From the NCBI RefSeq assembly GCF_026745355.1, contig NC_079206.1, positions 5,601,044-5,665,043 of the forward strand: a stretch of DNA of 64,000 nucleotides. The letters run 5' to 3'. Source of the stretch: Beta vulgaris subsp. vulgaris. Its lineage: Eukaryota > Streptophyta > Magnoliopsida > Caryophyllales > Amaranthaceae. A program made the translations under genes and the position numbers. Under the pieces are notes generated by a model that saw only the letters and a list, made by a program, of their open reading frames with translations, was not told the origin of the DNA and ran no database searches. Each line of letters opens with the position of its first letter. Position 1 is the stretch's first letter. This document shows, in pieces, positions 10,918 to 22,628 of this stretch.

Positions 10918-12800
10918 TTTATTGTAATGTTATTATATTATAAACAATATTATAAGGATATCATTGTACCTATTAAATATTAATACTTTAGCCTAAAGTG
11001 TTAAATCATTATTTTGGCTTATAGTTGTTGGGACTAGATTCGCATATCAATCAATCATACGGACAAGTTGAGCGCTTAAGTTCATGTTTATGTTGCCCTA
11101 TATTCAAAGTTCAAACTAGCAATTTTTTTAACCTTTCTTTTTGATAAGTTATTTATCAGTATTACAAAATGTTTGATTCGAACAAATATTTATAATTATT
11201 TTTAATTTGTTAGATATATTTTTCTTAAATTAATGTTTCATTGATTTTTTTAGTTATTGTTCATTATTATTCAAATATAATATTAAGAGAAGGCAATATA
11301 AAACAGAAGAAAACTTGTGGTCAAATTAAGTGGAAGAATTTGTGCATCAGATCCAATCTTGATATATTAATAAAGTTAAAGAGTTTGATTAGAGATTACC
11401 GAATAATAATCAACATTTAGGTTTTAAAATATTATCAGTATAATTATTAATATCAAATCAAGTATTTATCTTTTCTTCTGATTGTGTCAATCAAGTTATC
11501 TTGTTAATTTAATTTTTGTTTATAGATTATCACGCATATATAGGAAGAGAAAATCATCATCCTTAATTTAATACTTAATTCAAAATTTTAAATTTAATTT
11601 CATTGTTAACTTGTTCAACATATATGATATGGCAAGTAGGAAGAAGAAAAGTTTAATATATATGGGAATTTAAATTCATTAAAGATTTATTAGACCTTTT
11701 GTAAGGGAGACACCGGCCATCTTCTCTCTCCTTCACTTGTATAATAGAGATATGTTGAAAATTAATGTATTTACATTGACATTGTTTTTCTTATAGCTAG
11801 GAGGTGTAAGTTATTTCGTTAAAAATCGAAAACCGAACCAAACCAAACCGAATTAATAATTTGTTTTTTAGTATAAATTGATTCGGTTTGGACAAAACCA
11901 AACCAAACCGATATAAATTTGATTTTTATATAAATGCTATTACAAATGATTTAAAGTACATCATTCGTAATAGCGTTATATGATGTACTTTAAATGTGGA
12001 AATAAATCTGTGGAGAATATATTTATGTGATTCTAACTTTGTCTATGATTATGGAGAGTAACTACTAACATATTATCTCCTTCAGTAATGATGTTGGTGA
12101 TACTTGTCTATAGTGCTAGAATGATGCATTGATGAAGAGTTGAGGCCTCAACAATTAAGAGTAAGTCTGCGCTTAAACTAGCTTATCCAAATGTTTGGAG
12201 AAGATGACACTTGTTGTTGCTTAGCTAAGAATCTTTAACTGAGTTATCGAACTTGAGTTTGGAATAGAAATTGTGGTTTTTAGGCCACCATGATTGATTA
12301 GATTATATTGGAAATGTAAAATTAGATAATCGAAGAGATCACGAAACTTTACATTTGATTATGATCTTAAGAATTGATAAGCCTTACTGCCTTAGTACTT
12401 CAACATTCCAAAAAATACATTTCATTTTCATTCTGATAATTAAGACCCATACACAATTACGTTTATCTTTTAGGGGTAGCTTTGAACATGTAAGGTGTAA
12501 AAAATTGCAGTTATAAGGCTCCCAAATGTTTATGTCCCTTAAATATTATACTTTATATTACACTAGATTTTAAAAACCGTGCGATGTACCATTTTTTTTT
12601 TAATGTAGTAGAATTATATTCATGTCATAGCTATGTGATAATAAAAAAGATAAATTATTATGTATTTATAATTATCAAAAAAAAAAAATTATTATGTATT
12701 TATTGAAAGACATATTTTATAGTAATCTAATTATATTCTTAATTTATAATTATTAATCTAATACAAATTGTAAGCTCTATATAATTATAATGAGATCGTG
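10918..12800. other. AT-rich intergenic DNA downstream of the bHLH gene
   Basis: No gene is visible. A small cluster of ACCAAACC / GGTTTGG motifs in both orientations at 11840-11930 is probably a decayed inverted-repeat element. The remainder is low-complexity AT-rich sequence. Confidence 0.4.
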
Positions 12801-12839
12801 TATCTATTTGTAGTATGTAGCAAAACTTATAATACTTAA

Positions 12840-14590
12840 TTGTATTATTTATTTTTAGGTAATTTATTGAAAATCAAACTCTAATTCTCTTAATAACTAT
12901 AAAACTCCTATATTCTTATCATAATTCATGGTGTACTTCTTATTATATTAAATTCATATCGTTCTTATAACTTCTTTATTATAATATATATGATCTAACA
13001 TATATGATATAAATAAAACATTAGTCTAATTTATTTAATAGTTGTAAACAAGTTCCGATTGTGTAAAAGTTATATTTTCTGGAACAACGTAGTAATAATT
13101 ATACTTAACTTATATTGTATAATCTTTTAGGTTGTCTTAGTCAAAATTGAACTTTAATTTAATTTTTTTACCATCCAAAATTAAAGTCCTTCTGTCTTTT
13201 TTACTTGCTATACAATTACCATTGAATGGATGTCTTTTTTTACTTGTTATATTTTTTTGTCTAGTAATCATGACCCACATATAAGCACCAATATTCCCTT
13301 TTATTTTTCTAAAATTTTATATATTTGTCATTTTTCAATGAAGTTATGGTCTTTGCTATCTTTTTTCTCACCTCCTACATACGTGTTTCCACACCAATTT
13401 TGCTAGTAATTAAAAATAGAGTGAGTAGATATGTACTTATATATATTTAGAACTCTAATATTTATATTTATATAACTCAATTTTTATAAATATGATTTTA
13501 AAAGATATATTTTATTTGATCTTGTAGTACTCAAAAGTTATATCACATATAGTGTGCTATTTTTATAGTTATTTTATATGTATCTAAAATAAATAATAAA
13601 TAATATGTTATTATTCATATATATTTTTATAAGTTGGAAAGCTATATTGTGAATGAATCTTATTTTGAAGCATATATCGAGAGCTTTCCAATGGTATATA
13701 TAAAATCTAAAATATTCTGAATTATGTAGCAAAGTTAGATTCAATTTACACAGTGTAATAATTTAGGTTTTTTATTCAAAACCAAACTCTAGTCTTTACT
13801 TATCCAAATTAAAGCTCGTTGCATGTATTTATATCTGTTCAAAAATTTATTTTAAAAAAATAAATTAATAATATGGCATGTTTAGGTGGCGCTTTCTATA
13901 ATATTCTAAGGTTGTTTAAATTCAAACTATAATTTTTTCATTATCCAAAAAACTAATATGTATGTTAGTTTATCGCTATAAAACTTTATTTTTTCTTGTA
14001 ACAACTAAGTTTCGTAATAAAATTTGTTAAATACTAATTTGGGATTTTGTAATTAAGATAATATATTTTCATAAGCTGCAACACTATATCGTAAATGGCT
14101 CTTATTCTAAAGCATATTTTGAGCTCTCTTTAATGGTACAAAAATTATAACATTATGAATTATATAGCAAAAGTTATATACAATTTACATAATGTATTAA
14201 TTTAGATTGTTTATTCAAAATCAAACTCTAATTTTCCCTTATCCAAAACTCGTATTTAAATATATGTAGAACTCTATTTTTTTTAAAAGAATTTACAATA
14301 AAAATTAACGACATGACCATCCTACGTGAAACGCTATATCTCATAAGTTGTAGAATTATATTGTAAATGGATCTTATTTCGATTTTTCAAAGCCTATTTC
14401 GAGACTCTCCAATGGTATAAAAAATTATAATACCCCGAACTTCGTAGCAAAATTTATATACAAATTAGAATTTACATAATATAATAATAATTTAGGTTAT
14501 TCATTCAAAACCAAACTCTAATTTTTCGCTTATCCGGTACTCCTTATATATATATTTAAATCTATGTACAACTCTATTTTTGTAAAAAAA
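12840..14590. repeat. Array of diverged tandem repeats, about 230-480 bp spacing
   Basis: A recurring module can be read at least three times in full, near 13630-13830, 14085-14290 and 14340-14560. Partial copies lie near 12850, 13110 and 13910. Each contains ATATTGTAAATGGATCTTAT-like sequence, then TCTCCAATGGTA, a GAATTATGTAGCAAA-like block, TTTACATAATGTAATAATTTAGG, and CAAAACCAAACTCTAATTTT followed by TTATCCAAA. Copies are clearly related but well diverged and unevenly spaced, so this is an old array or nested insertions rather than a young satellite. No coding frame runs through it. Confidence 0.6.
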
Positions 14591-14698
14591 TAAAAATTAA
14601 TGACATGACATGATAATCCTATGTGACACGCTCTATGCTCTCGAAATCTTGAGTAGCTCCATATGCTCTTGAAAAATTCTACTTTTATATATTTATTA

Positions 14699-15762
14699 GG
14701 GTTAATTGGCTAGAACAGCACAACCTTGGGCTCAAGTGCAAGGAACAGCACAACCTTAAGCGGGTGCAAAGCATAGCACCAACTTAAACACGTGGTGCAA
14801 AATAGCATAAATGGCACCGGAGCACGGAGATTCCACCGGAGCTAGGGAATCTCCATTATTTTAAGGGTTAATTGGCAAGGAACAGCACAACCTTTGGCTC
14901 AAGTGCAAGGAACAACACAACCCTTATTTTAATAAACACACCATTTGCTTAACCTCCACTACACTAAATCTACCTTAAACCACACTACATCACCGCCACC
15001 CTCTTCCCTAGCCCACAACACTACAACACTACCACCTCCCTCAACATTATCATCTTCCTTCACCACACCAAACAACACTCTACTCCAACAATGTCATCCT
15101 CTGCCCCAAACACTGCAACACCACACACCAAACACCATCTCCACCACAACCTCGCATTACTCCCAGTCCACAAGAGCATGCGCTCCGTACTAATTCACCA
15201 CAAAACAGAAGAGTTCCAAAAATTTGATGACCATGGCGCGACCCGAAGCAGGCGCTCATCAAACCAACTCTTTTACAAACAGCACGTGGAGTGGTCTTTG
15301 GTGAATCAATATGAATATTGAGCTAGAGAAACTGAGATCAGCGTCCACAATTATTACACGTCAATTATTAATGATGATAGATGTAAATCCAGCGACTTGA
15401 TTTCGATATTTGCGCTGATGCAATTTGTTGATGATGTGAAGATCTGTGTTGCGTCGAACAGGGAAGAAAATCGCAAAATGAGGAAGTAGCACAGCAACAA
15501 AGAAGAGTAAAGAGGAAATCAATTTTTTTTTGAGATTGAAGTTGAAAGTTGGCTAGAACAGCACAACCTTTGGATCAAGTGCAAGGAACAACATAACCTT
15601 GAACGGAGATTCCCTAGCTCCGATGGAATCTCCGTGCTCCGGTGCCATTTATGCTATTTTCTGCACCACGTGTTTAAGTTGGTGCTATGCTTTGCACCCG
15701 CTTAAGGTTGTGCTGTTCCTTGCACTTGAGCCCAAGGTTGTGTTGTTCTAGCCAATTAACCC
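14699..15762. mobile_element. MULE-like non-autonomous element with 9-bp TSD
   Basis: A perfect 9-bp duplication TATTTATTA (14690-14698 and 15763-15771) flanks inverted repeats of over 150 bp. They start GGGTTAATTGGCTAGAACAG and carry motifs such as GGAACAGCACAACCTT, GCACCAACTTAAACACGTGG and CACGGAGATTCC, mirrored at 15600-15762. A partial second copy of the terminal sequence lies internally at about 14866-14930 and again at 15545-15600, suggesting a nested or internally duplicated end. The core (14940-15330) is C/A-rich with short open frames but no recognisable domain. Confidence 0.85.
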
Positions 15763-15771
15763 TATTTATTA

Positions 15772-16574
15772 AGATAAGATTTCTTGGATTAGGTGAGAAG
15801 AAGTCCTTTGGATTATATATCCCCTTGCTCAGGACCCCAATTCAGAGGCTCATTACAAGCCAACATCCCTAATAATCTTCTCGCAAATTCCAAGCAAATT
15901 GCTTGGGGTAGAAATTGAACTCTAGATTTCATTGCGAAGATGGAAAAACTCACTACTTGAGTCAACCCCAATTATTCTTACTTTTATATTACACTGGTAT
16001 TAGGATCCGGGCAAATGCCCGTTCTCTTTGTGAAGAAGCTGTAGACTTTGAAATTTTCACATATCTTATTTCATCATTTTTTTTTCGACATACAACAACA
16101 AAAGTTATAATATACTACCTCCATTTTCTAAAGATCTTCCTTGTTACCGTTACTACAGATACCAATGAGAATTACTCCCTCCATTACAAAATATAGTTCC
16201 CATTTCATTTTGCACAGTCTCCAAGACATACCTTTGACCTACGATATTTTATATTTCTTATCAGTAAAAAAAAAAAGTTGATATTACGAATTTATACATT
16301 GAGACAAATCTAACACGACCCCTCATGAATATGTTTTTTTGTATACATTAGTAAGAATATTTGGTCAAAATTTTCAAAATTTGACTCCCGCTGATTTACC
16401 ATAACGCCAAACAAAAAAAAAACTATTTATAATAAAAAACTATTACAAATTCCTGTTGCGACTATTGCTGATTTACCATAACGCCAAATTTCAAGGCCAG
16501 CTGTTATTTTGCCATTTTCGTATGTAGTTTGCAAATTGTATTACTAATTAAGGAATACATCATCTTAACATGTA
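15772..16574. other. Gene-free stretch with decayed repeats
   Basis: A lone Stowaway-type end (ACTCCCTCCATTACAAAATA) occurs at about 16176. A direct repeat, GCTGATTTACCATAACGCCA, occurs near 16390 and 16468. No gene is recognised. Confidence 0.45.
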
Positions 16575-16809
16575 CTCCCTCCCTTTCACAATATAAGGCA
16601 CGCACGATGTTCGAGGTCGAACTTTGACCGTTAATTACTCTCAATTTATATTGATATAAAATTTTAAAAAATAATATTATTATAGTATATTTCTAGACGA
16701 ATCCAACGGTATAATTTTTATAATTTTTATTTATCGTATTTGAGAGATATTTGTGGTCAAAACAAATTTTCGTAAAGCGTAAATGACTTATATTTTGAAA
16801 CAGAGGGAG
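16575..16809. mobile_element. Stowaway-type MITE, 235 bp
   Basis: The ends are CTCCCTCCCTTTCACAATAT and (reverse complement) CTCCCTCTGTTTCAAAATAT. It is flanked by a TA duplication (16573-16574, 16810-16811), as for Tc1/mariner-derived Stowaway MITEs. It sits in the loop of an older hairpin: TACATCATCTTAACATG before it and TGTTAAGATGATGTA after it. Confidence 0.88.
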
Positions 16810-16811
16810 TA

Positions 16812-17538
16812 TCATTAACTGGTATTTTGCCATTTTCGTATGTTAAGATGATGTAGTCCTTAATTAGTGGCCAACATTTCCAAGTAATGATATATCATTA
16901 ATGGCTTCCACGTCCTTTTCTTCATCCTAACCGATGGCCATATGCTAAAGAACACAATTACATAATTAATTAAATGTGCTTATTGATTAAGAAGTAATAT
17001 AAACAAATGAGGGTGGTTGAAATGATGATCACCTAGCTAGTAGCTAATAGCTATATAGCATATATAATTACAAATTGTTATTCAATATTATTATATTATT
17101 AGTCGAAGTTGAATTGTCTACGCATAGACGCATAGTATAATATACCTAAAACATGCAATAATTCAGGGATTAATAATATATTAATATTCCCCCTTGTAAG
17201 TTGTAACAGCCAATAAATTTTTTATTTCAGTAACGTACTGAATAGATTACTTTCGGAATTGCTGAACAAATAGGTTTTGGACAGTCTTGATTCTTGCCTT
17301 TGGGCTACAGCCCTACAGCCTACAAGCTAAGGGCTATGGAGTAGATTGCTGGTACGAGGACTATGCTCATGAGATCATGCAGTGTCATAGACTCACAGTA
17401 CTGTAGCTCTGTAAAATAAGTTTAGGATTCAAAAGTTGTGTATTTTCGTTAGGTTAACGCAAAATATAAAACAAGCTATTTTAAGAATCTTATAATGAAA
17501 AATATTCTATAATATATACAATTAGGGTCCACAATTAA
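16812..17538. other. AT-rich intergenic stretch, nothing recognised
   Basis: Apart from the right arm of the hairpin noted with the MITE at 16575 (about 16840-16870), I see nothing with structure or coding potential. Confidence 0.45.
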
Positions 17539-18788
17539 GGCTATGTTCAGTTCACCTTATTTTTGCTTATTTCAGATCTAATCAGATCAGATCAGATCAG
17601 ATCAGAAAAAATAAGTTCAGATCAGATCAGATCAGACCAGATCAGATCAGATCAGACCAGTTCAGATCATATCATGCTTATATTTAAAAACTTATTATTA
17701 TTAAATATCTTTCACTACATATTAATAAAAATTAAAATAATTGAATATTAATAAAGTACTCATTGAGACGAATCAAACAAGACCCCACATGACTATATTT
17801 TTTCTTATATATTGAGAAAAATCTAAAAGATTATCTCTTATTGTGAATAGTGTCAAGATTCTAAGTGACAAAGATAAAAAAAATACAAAGGGGTATTATT
17901 ATTTACTAGTAATTTGTTCAAAAGAATTATTATTGTTGTTGTTGTACTTATTAATTATTAATATTGGTAATTATTATTAATCTTGTTACCATTATAAATG
18001 TCATTGTCATTATTATATTAAGTTATTTTGTTGTTATTAAATAATAGAAAATTAAAGCCACGTGTTAAGAACATAAGATTGACGCAAAAATAAGAAATAT
18101 ATAAAATATGATATCTCAAATTCATGATAACGAAACTACTATGTTCGGATTACATTTCAAAATAAGCTAAGTGTGAGATACAAATTATAAATTTAGATTC
18201 GGTATACCTCTTCCTACCGAATTTCAAATCTCTCTAGCTATTTGAAGTTGCACTATTTATTTATTTTTTGCTCAAGTCATAGTTGTTTGTATATCTTGTT
18301 CTATTTTATATGGAAAAAAAAGAGTTGAATTTGCCGACTTCTCAAGTGTGAAACTTTTTTTAAGGGAAAGTGTGAAACATTGTATAAGTGCTCTTATAAA
18401 ATAATGACTTGAGTTATATAATTATTTTTAGTAATAATAATAATTATGATTATAATTATTATGTTGTTCTTATAATAAATAATAATAATATTATTATTAA
18501 TAATAAAAGTTGTATAAAGTTGTAATAGAAATAAAATGATAATAATAGTAACACTATAAAAATATCTTATAATGTATTGCATAATAATGATTTACAAAGT
18601 AATAAATAATATAAATATATTTATAAAGATAAATCTGTTGAAAAATAAGTTCAGATCAGATCAGATCAGAAAAATAAGTTAGATCAGATCAGATCAGAAA
18701 AATAAGTTCAGATCAGATCAGAAAAAATAAGTTCAGATCAGATCAGATAAGTTCAGATCAGAAAATTTCAGGTGAACTGAACATAGCC
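17539..18788. mobile_element. PIF/Harbinger-type element with AGATC arrays at both ends
   Basis: The terminal inverted repeats GGCTATGTTCAGTTCACCT and AGGTGAACTGAACATAGCC are perfect over 19 bp. The flanking duplication is TAA (17536-17538, 18789-18791), the Harbinger hallmark. Immediately inside each terminus lies an array of AGATC pentamers broken by AAAAATAAGTTC spacers (about 17576-17670 and 18645-18765). The middle is very AT-rich with simple ATT/AAT tracts. No transposase is encoded. Confidence 0.88.
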
Positions 18789-18791
18789 TAA

Positions 18792-19735
18792 GTCGGGTTG
18801 GGTCAGTTGTAAGTTGACCTGATTTATATTTCAGGTTACTTACCCCTAATCCAAACCCGACCTGATTCTAATTTCAGGTCGAGAACCATAACCTGAACCT
18901 GACCTTATATATTTCGGTAAAGCCAAAACTAACCCAAAAATGACCTGAAACACGAATCTAAATATCCAATTATCAAAACGCTGACTTAATTCATAAAGGT
19001 ACAAATACATGTGACATGTTCAAGCTTCAACATTCAAAGCCATAAATTGGCCACCAACTCCAAATTACAAAACATAAATTCAAGATTGAACTATTTCTTG
19101 CAAAAAATATAATAAAATGGTTCAATTCCCATGACGATTCAGCATGTGGACTCTGAGCACCACTATCAGGTGGGCTTAGAGTTGGAGTATCATCAACTTT
19201 CAGCACTTACATCAAAAAAATAACAAAAGAAGAAATTTGACAAAAAGAAAACATAACTAGAGAGAACTCAAAAAAGATTTAGAAGAACTTACAAGTTATG
19301 AGTTGAATAGTTGATGAAGACTCGAGGAATTTTGCGCACCTTGAAGAATATCGCACAAATTTTGCACAACTTTGCAACTCTAGGGTTTTGAGGTGTGAGA
19401 AAACTGGGAAGTGAGTTGAGAAATGGAAACGGTGGAGTGAGTAAGGTTCTATATTTTATATGTTTAGAAATTTTTAAGATTCAAAAATCGGGCTTGGCAC
19501 AATATAAGTAAGAACAATATTATAACCTAACCCCACATAATATAGGTTATTTTTAAATCACGTCAATTTGGGTTATTTTCAGGTTGAAAAGGTCAACCTG
19601 AACCTAACCCATTATATTTTCAAGTCGGATTGCATTTTTTTCAGGTCGAAAATCTCAATCAAAACCCGAAAATTTCAAGTCAGTTCCAGATCGAGTTATC
19701 GGCTTGGGTCAGTTTTTTGCCAACCCTACATACAG
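18792..19735. mobile_element. Decayed inverted-repeat element with GGGTCAG/CTGACC motifs
   Basis: Repeated motifs such as GGTCAGTTGTAAGTTGACCT, TTTCAGGTT and AACCTGAACCT near 18792-18960 recur in opposite sense near 19560-19735, where the edge reads GGGTCAGTTTTTTGCCAACC. This fits an old hAT-like element whose left end was disrupted by the neighbouring Harbinger insertion. No TSD was resolved. Confidence 0.35.
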
Positions 19736-20514
19736 TACTCCGTTTTAGAAGCTAAGCTATCTCTTCTATCTATACATATCCTCAACACCCTCCCTCAAGT
19801 TGTAGCATGGGGTGCAAGAATGCCCAACTTGGACAACAAAAATTTAAACTAAGACTTCCCAAGTTCCTTAGTAAAAATATATGTCAACTGACACGAAATA
19901 GGCATATAAGAAGGTTTAATAAGAACTTCAATAATAGCATTATGTGCAAAGTGACAATCAACCTCAATATGTTTATGGGTTCATCTAAAATACAATTTTT
20001 GGCAAGATCAACAACACACTGACTATCAGAGAAAGGAGGAATGGACTTGGGATGATGAACTCCGAAACTCAATAGAAGTCCCTTCAAACAGATGAGCTAG
20101 CTCACATGTAATAGCAGCCATAAAGCGATCATCTGCTTCAAATAATGAGAAGCATTGTGTTGCTTCGTTCTTAATCTTCCAAGAAATAGGAGAATGACCT
20201 AAGAAAACAATCCAGCCAGACAAAAAATGCCTAGTAAGTGAGCAGGCAGCCCAATCAGAATCACACCCTCCTTGTAGAGATAAATCACTATCATAACGAA
20301 CATAACAGAATGCCTCGACCTGGAGTGTCTTTCAGATATCTAACCATACAAAGGGTAATTTCTCAATGAGCCTGTCAAGGCTCCTGTATAAACTGAGATA
20401 ATATATGAACCGCGTAACTTAAATTCAAATGAGTGACTATCAGGTAGATGAGGTGGTGAATAAGCTGCCGGTAGGATGCAGTATCAGTAATAACTGGACC
20501 ATCTGCGTGAACAA

Positions 20515-22391
20515 CACAACAAGAATGACGCTTTTTCCCGTCTGCCAAAATCGGACGCTAAAAACGCGGGATCGGACGCTAAAGAGATTACGTCGTCGTC
20601 CAGCAACGACGCTAAAAAGCCGATGCAAAACCCCGTCGCTAATTGTCTAATTACCGTCCGCTAAGCGGACGCTAAAAATTTAGCGTCTGATTTTCAGAAT
20701 TAGCGTCCGATTAACGTCGGACGCTAATTAGCGTCAGGTTGAAAGTCGGACGTTAATTAGCTTCCGGCGTTAATCAGAAGCTAATTAGCGTCCGACTTCC
20801 AATCGGACGCTAAGTCTGTAAATCAGACGCTAAAACACTAAGTCAGGTGCATTCATTATGTGCTTTCTTTTTCTTTTTCTTTTTCTTTTACTTTTACTTT
20901 TACTTTTTCTTTGACAGATATTATGAGCTTCACTCTGCCCAAAGTTTAACTTTTATTATTTTTATTTAATTCATTTTATTGACTTTGAATTATTATTGAA
21001 ATGAACAATGTTAGAATAACAAAAAATTGAGAATTAAACAAATGAAAATTTTATTTAAAACAAATAATATAATTACAAATAATACCAAAATTTAGTACTA
21101 AATAGTATAATTACATTGAACTACAATCTAATACAACAACTCCAATGTACGGCACCACCGCACCAGCCACCGCCCAGCCAGTAACTCACCAGTGCACCAC
21201 CGCGTCAGCCACCGCTCCGTCTCGCCAGGCACCTATAAATACCAAAAGATAAAAAAAATCAACCAAAAAAAGAAATAAAACTAATTAATTTTAAAATTGA
21301 TTAATGCTATACGGTAGATTCAAACATTCATATAGCCATAGAGACTAGATCTGATATTTTCCAAAAAAATAACCCAGCCCTAAAAAACGAATATATAAGA
21401 AAATTCAAAACTCAAACCATTTCATCATCAATCGTCTTCATCAGTTCATGGTCGACCTTAATTTTTTCGTGTTTTTTTTTCGTTTTCGTTTTTCACTTTA
21501 TTATTAAATTCATAAGGTAAATTTAAACGAAAAAATTCAACCATAATTTCCCAAATTTAAACAAATAAATCAGAAATTCAACAAAAGAAAATCAGAAATT
21601 CAACCATAAAACTCAAGGTACTTAAACTCATGTAAAATTTCAGAAATCCAACCAAAATCTAGAAAAATACAGAATAGTGAATGAACAAAATAAGCCTCAT
21701 TCATGACCAAATTTAACTCTTAATTCCAAAAACTCCTCAGATTTCGAACCCTAGATACCAAAAAATCTATAAATTTCGAACCCAAAAATAAAAAGATGAT
21801 ATACAAAAAACACACAAAATCAAAATCTCATAAAACCGAAAACTCAAAAAAATAAAGAAAAATCGAAAAACGAAAAAAATTAAAAAACAAAGAAAATCGA
21901 GAAAAGAGAGAGAACTGTGGGGTGAGATCAAGAAACGCCATATTTACCGTCGGCTTTGTGGGATCTGAAACATATTTACCGTCGACTTTGTGAGATCTGA
22001 AAGAAAAAGAGAGCACCGTGGGGTGAAGCAGTAGAGAGAGAAACGTGAGATGAGGCTCTAGAGAGAGGCGAGAGAGAAACGTGAGAGTGAGGAAGAGAGA
22101 GAGAGAGGCGTGGAAAGAGTGAGGAAGAAAGAGAAGCGTGGGTTTAGGCCTTTAGGGTTAATGATTTGGTCGATTGAGGTATATTTATATCTCTTTTTAC
22201 CGTCCGTTTTTCAGACGGTAATTGCACGCCACAGACGCTATTTAGCGTTCGTTTAAAAGAACGGACGCTAAATCTCATAAAGCGGACGCTAATTTGCTTC
22301 TGTCTTATATCAGACGCTAATTGTGAATTTATCGTCCGCTCATACTGTCGGACGCTAAATTCAGACGCTAATCAGGCGGATTCTTGTTGTG
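20515..22391. mobile_element. Non-autonomous CACTA element (CACAA ends), nested in the Copia
   Basis: The ends are CACAACAAGAAT and ATTCTTGTTGTG, with a 3-bp duplication CAA (20512-20514, 22392-22394). About 300 bp of subterminal sequence at each end is packed with the motif TCGGACGCTAA/TTAGCGTCCG in both orientations. The 1.4-kb interior contains a CTTTTT-rich tract (20865-20925) and a GAGAGA-rich tract (about 22030-22130) but no transposase. Cutting it out rejoins the RNase H/RT parts of the Copia, proving that it inserted later. Confidence 0.9.
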
Positions 22392-22628
22392 CAAGTCGAT
22401 GATTTTGTTCTATAGGAAAGTCATTAGGCTTAGCACATAACATCCATGCTTCAGAATTAAACGTATATTTACATTGACACGGAAAACACCAGATGAATTT
22501 CAAGCCACTTCAGTACTAAGAAAGTATAACAACAGACCAAGATCCTTCATTTTAAAACAATCACTCAGATAAGCTTTAAACACAGTAAGTGCAGCCGGAT
22601 CATTCCCATAACTAATGAGATCATTATT

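Noticed and set aside
19568..20087. Small plus- and minus-strand ORFs as host genes
   Set aside because: The minus frame matches Copia RNase H in decayed form; the plus frames are shadows.
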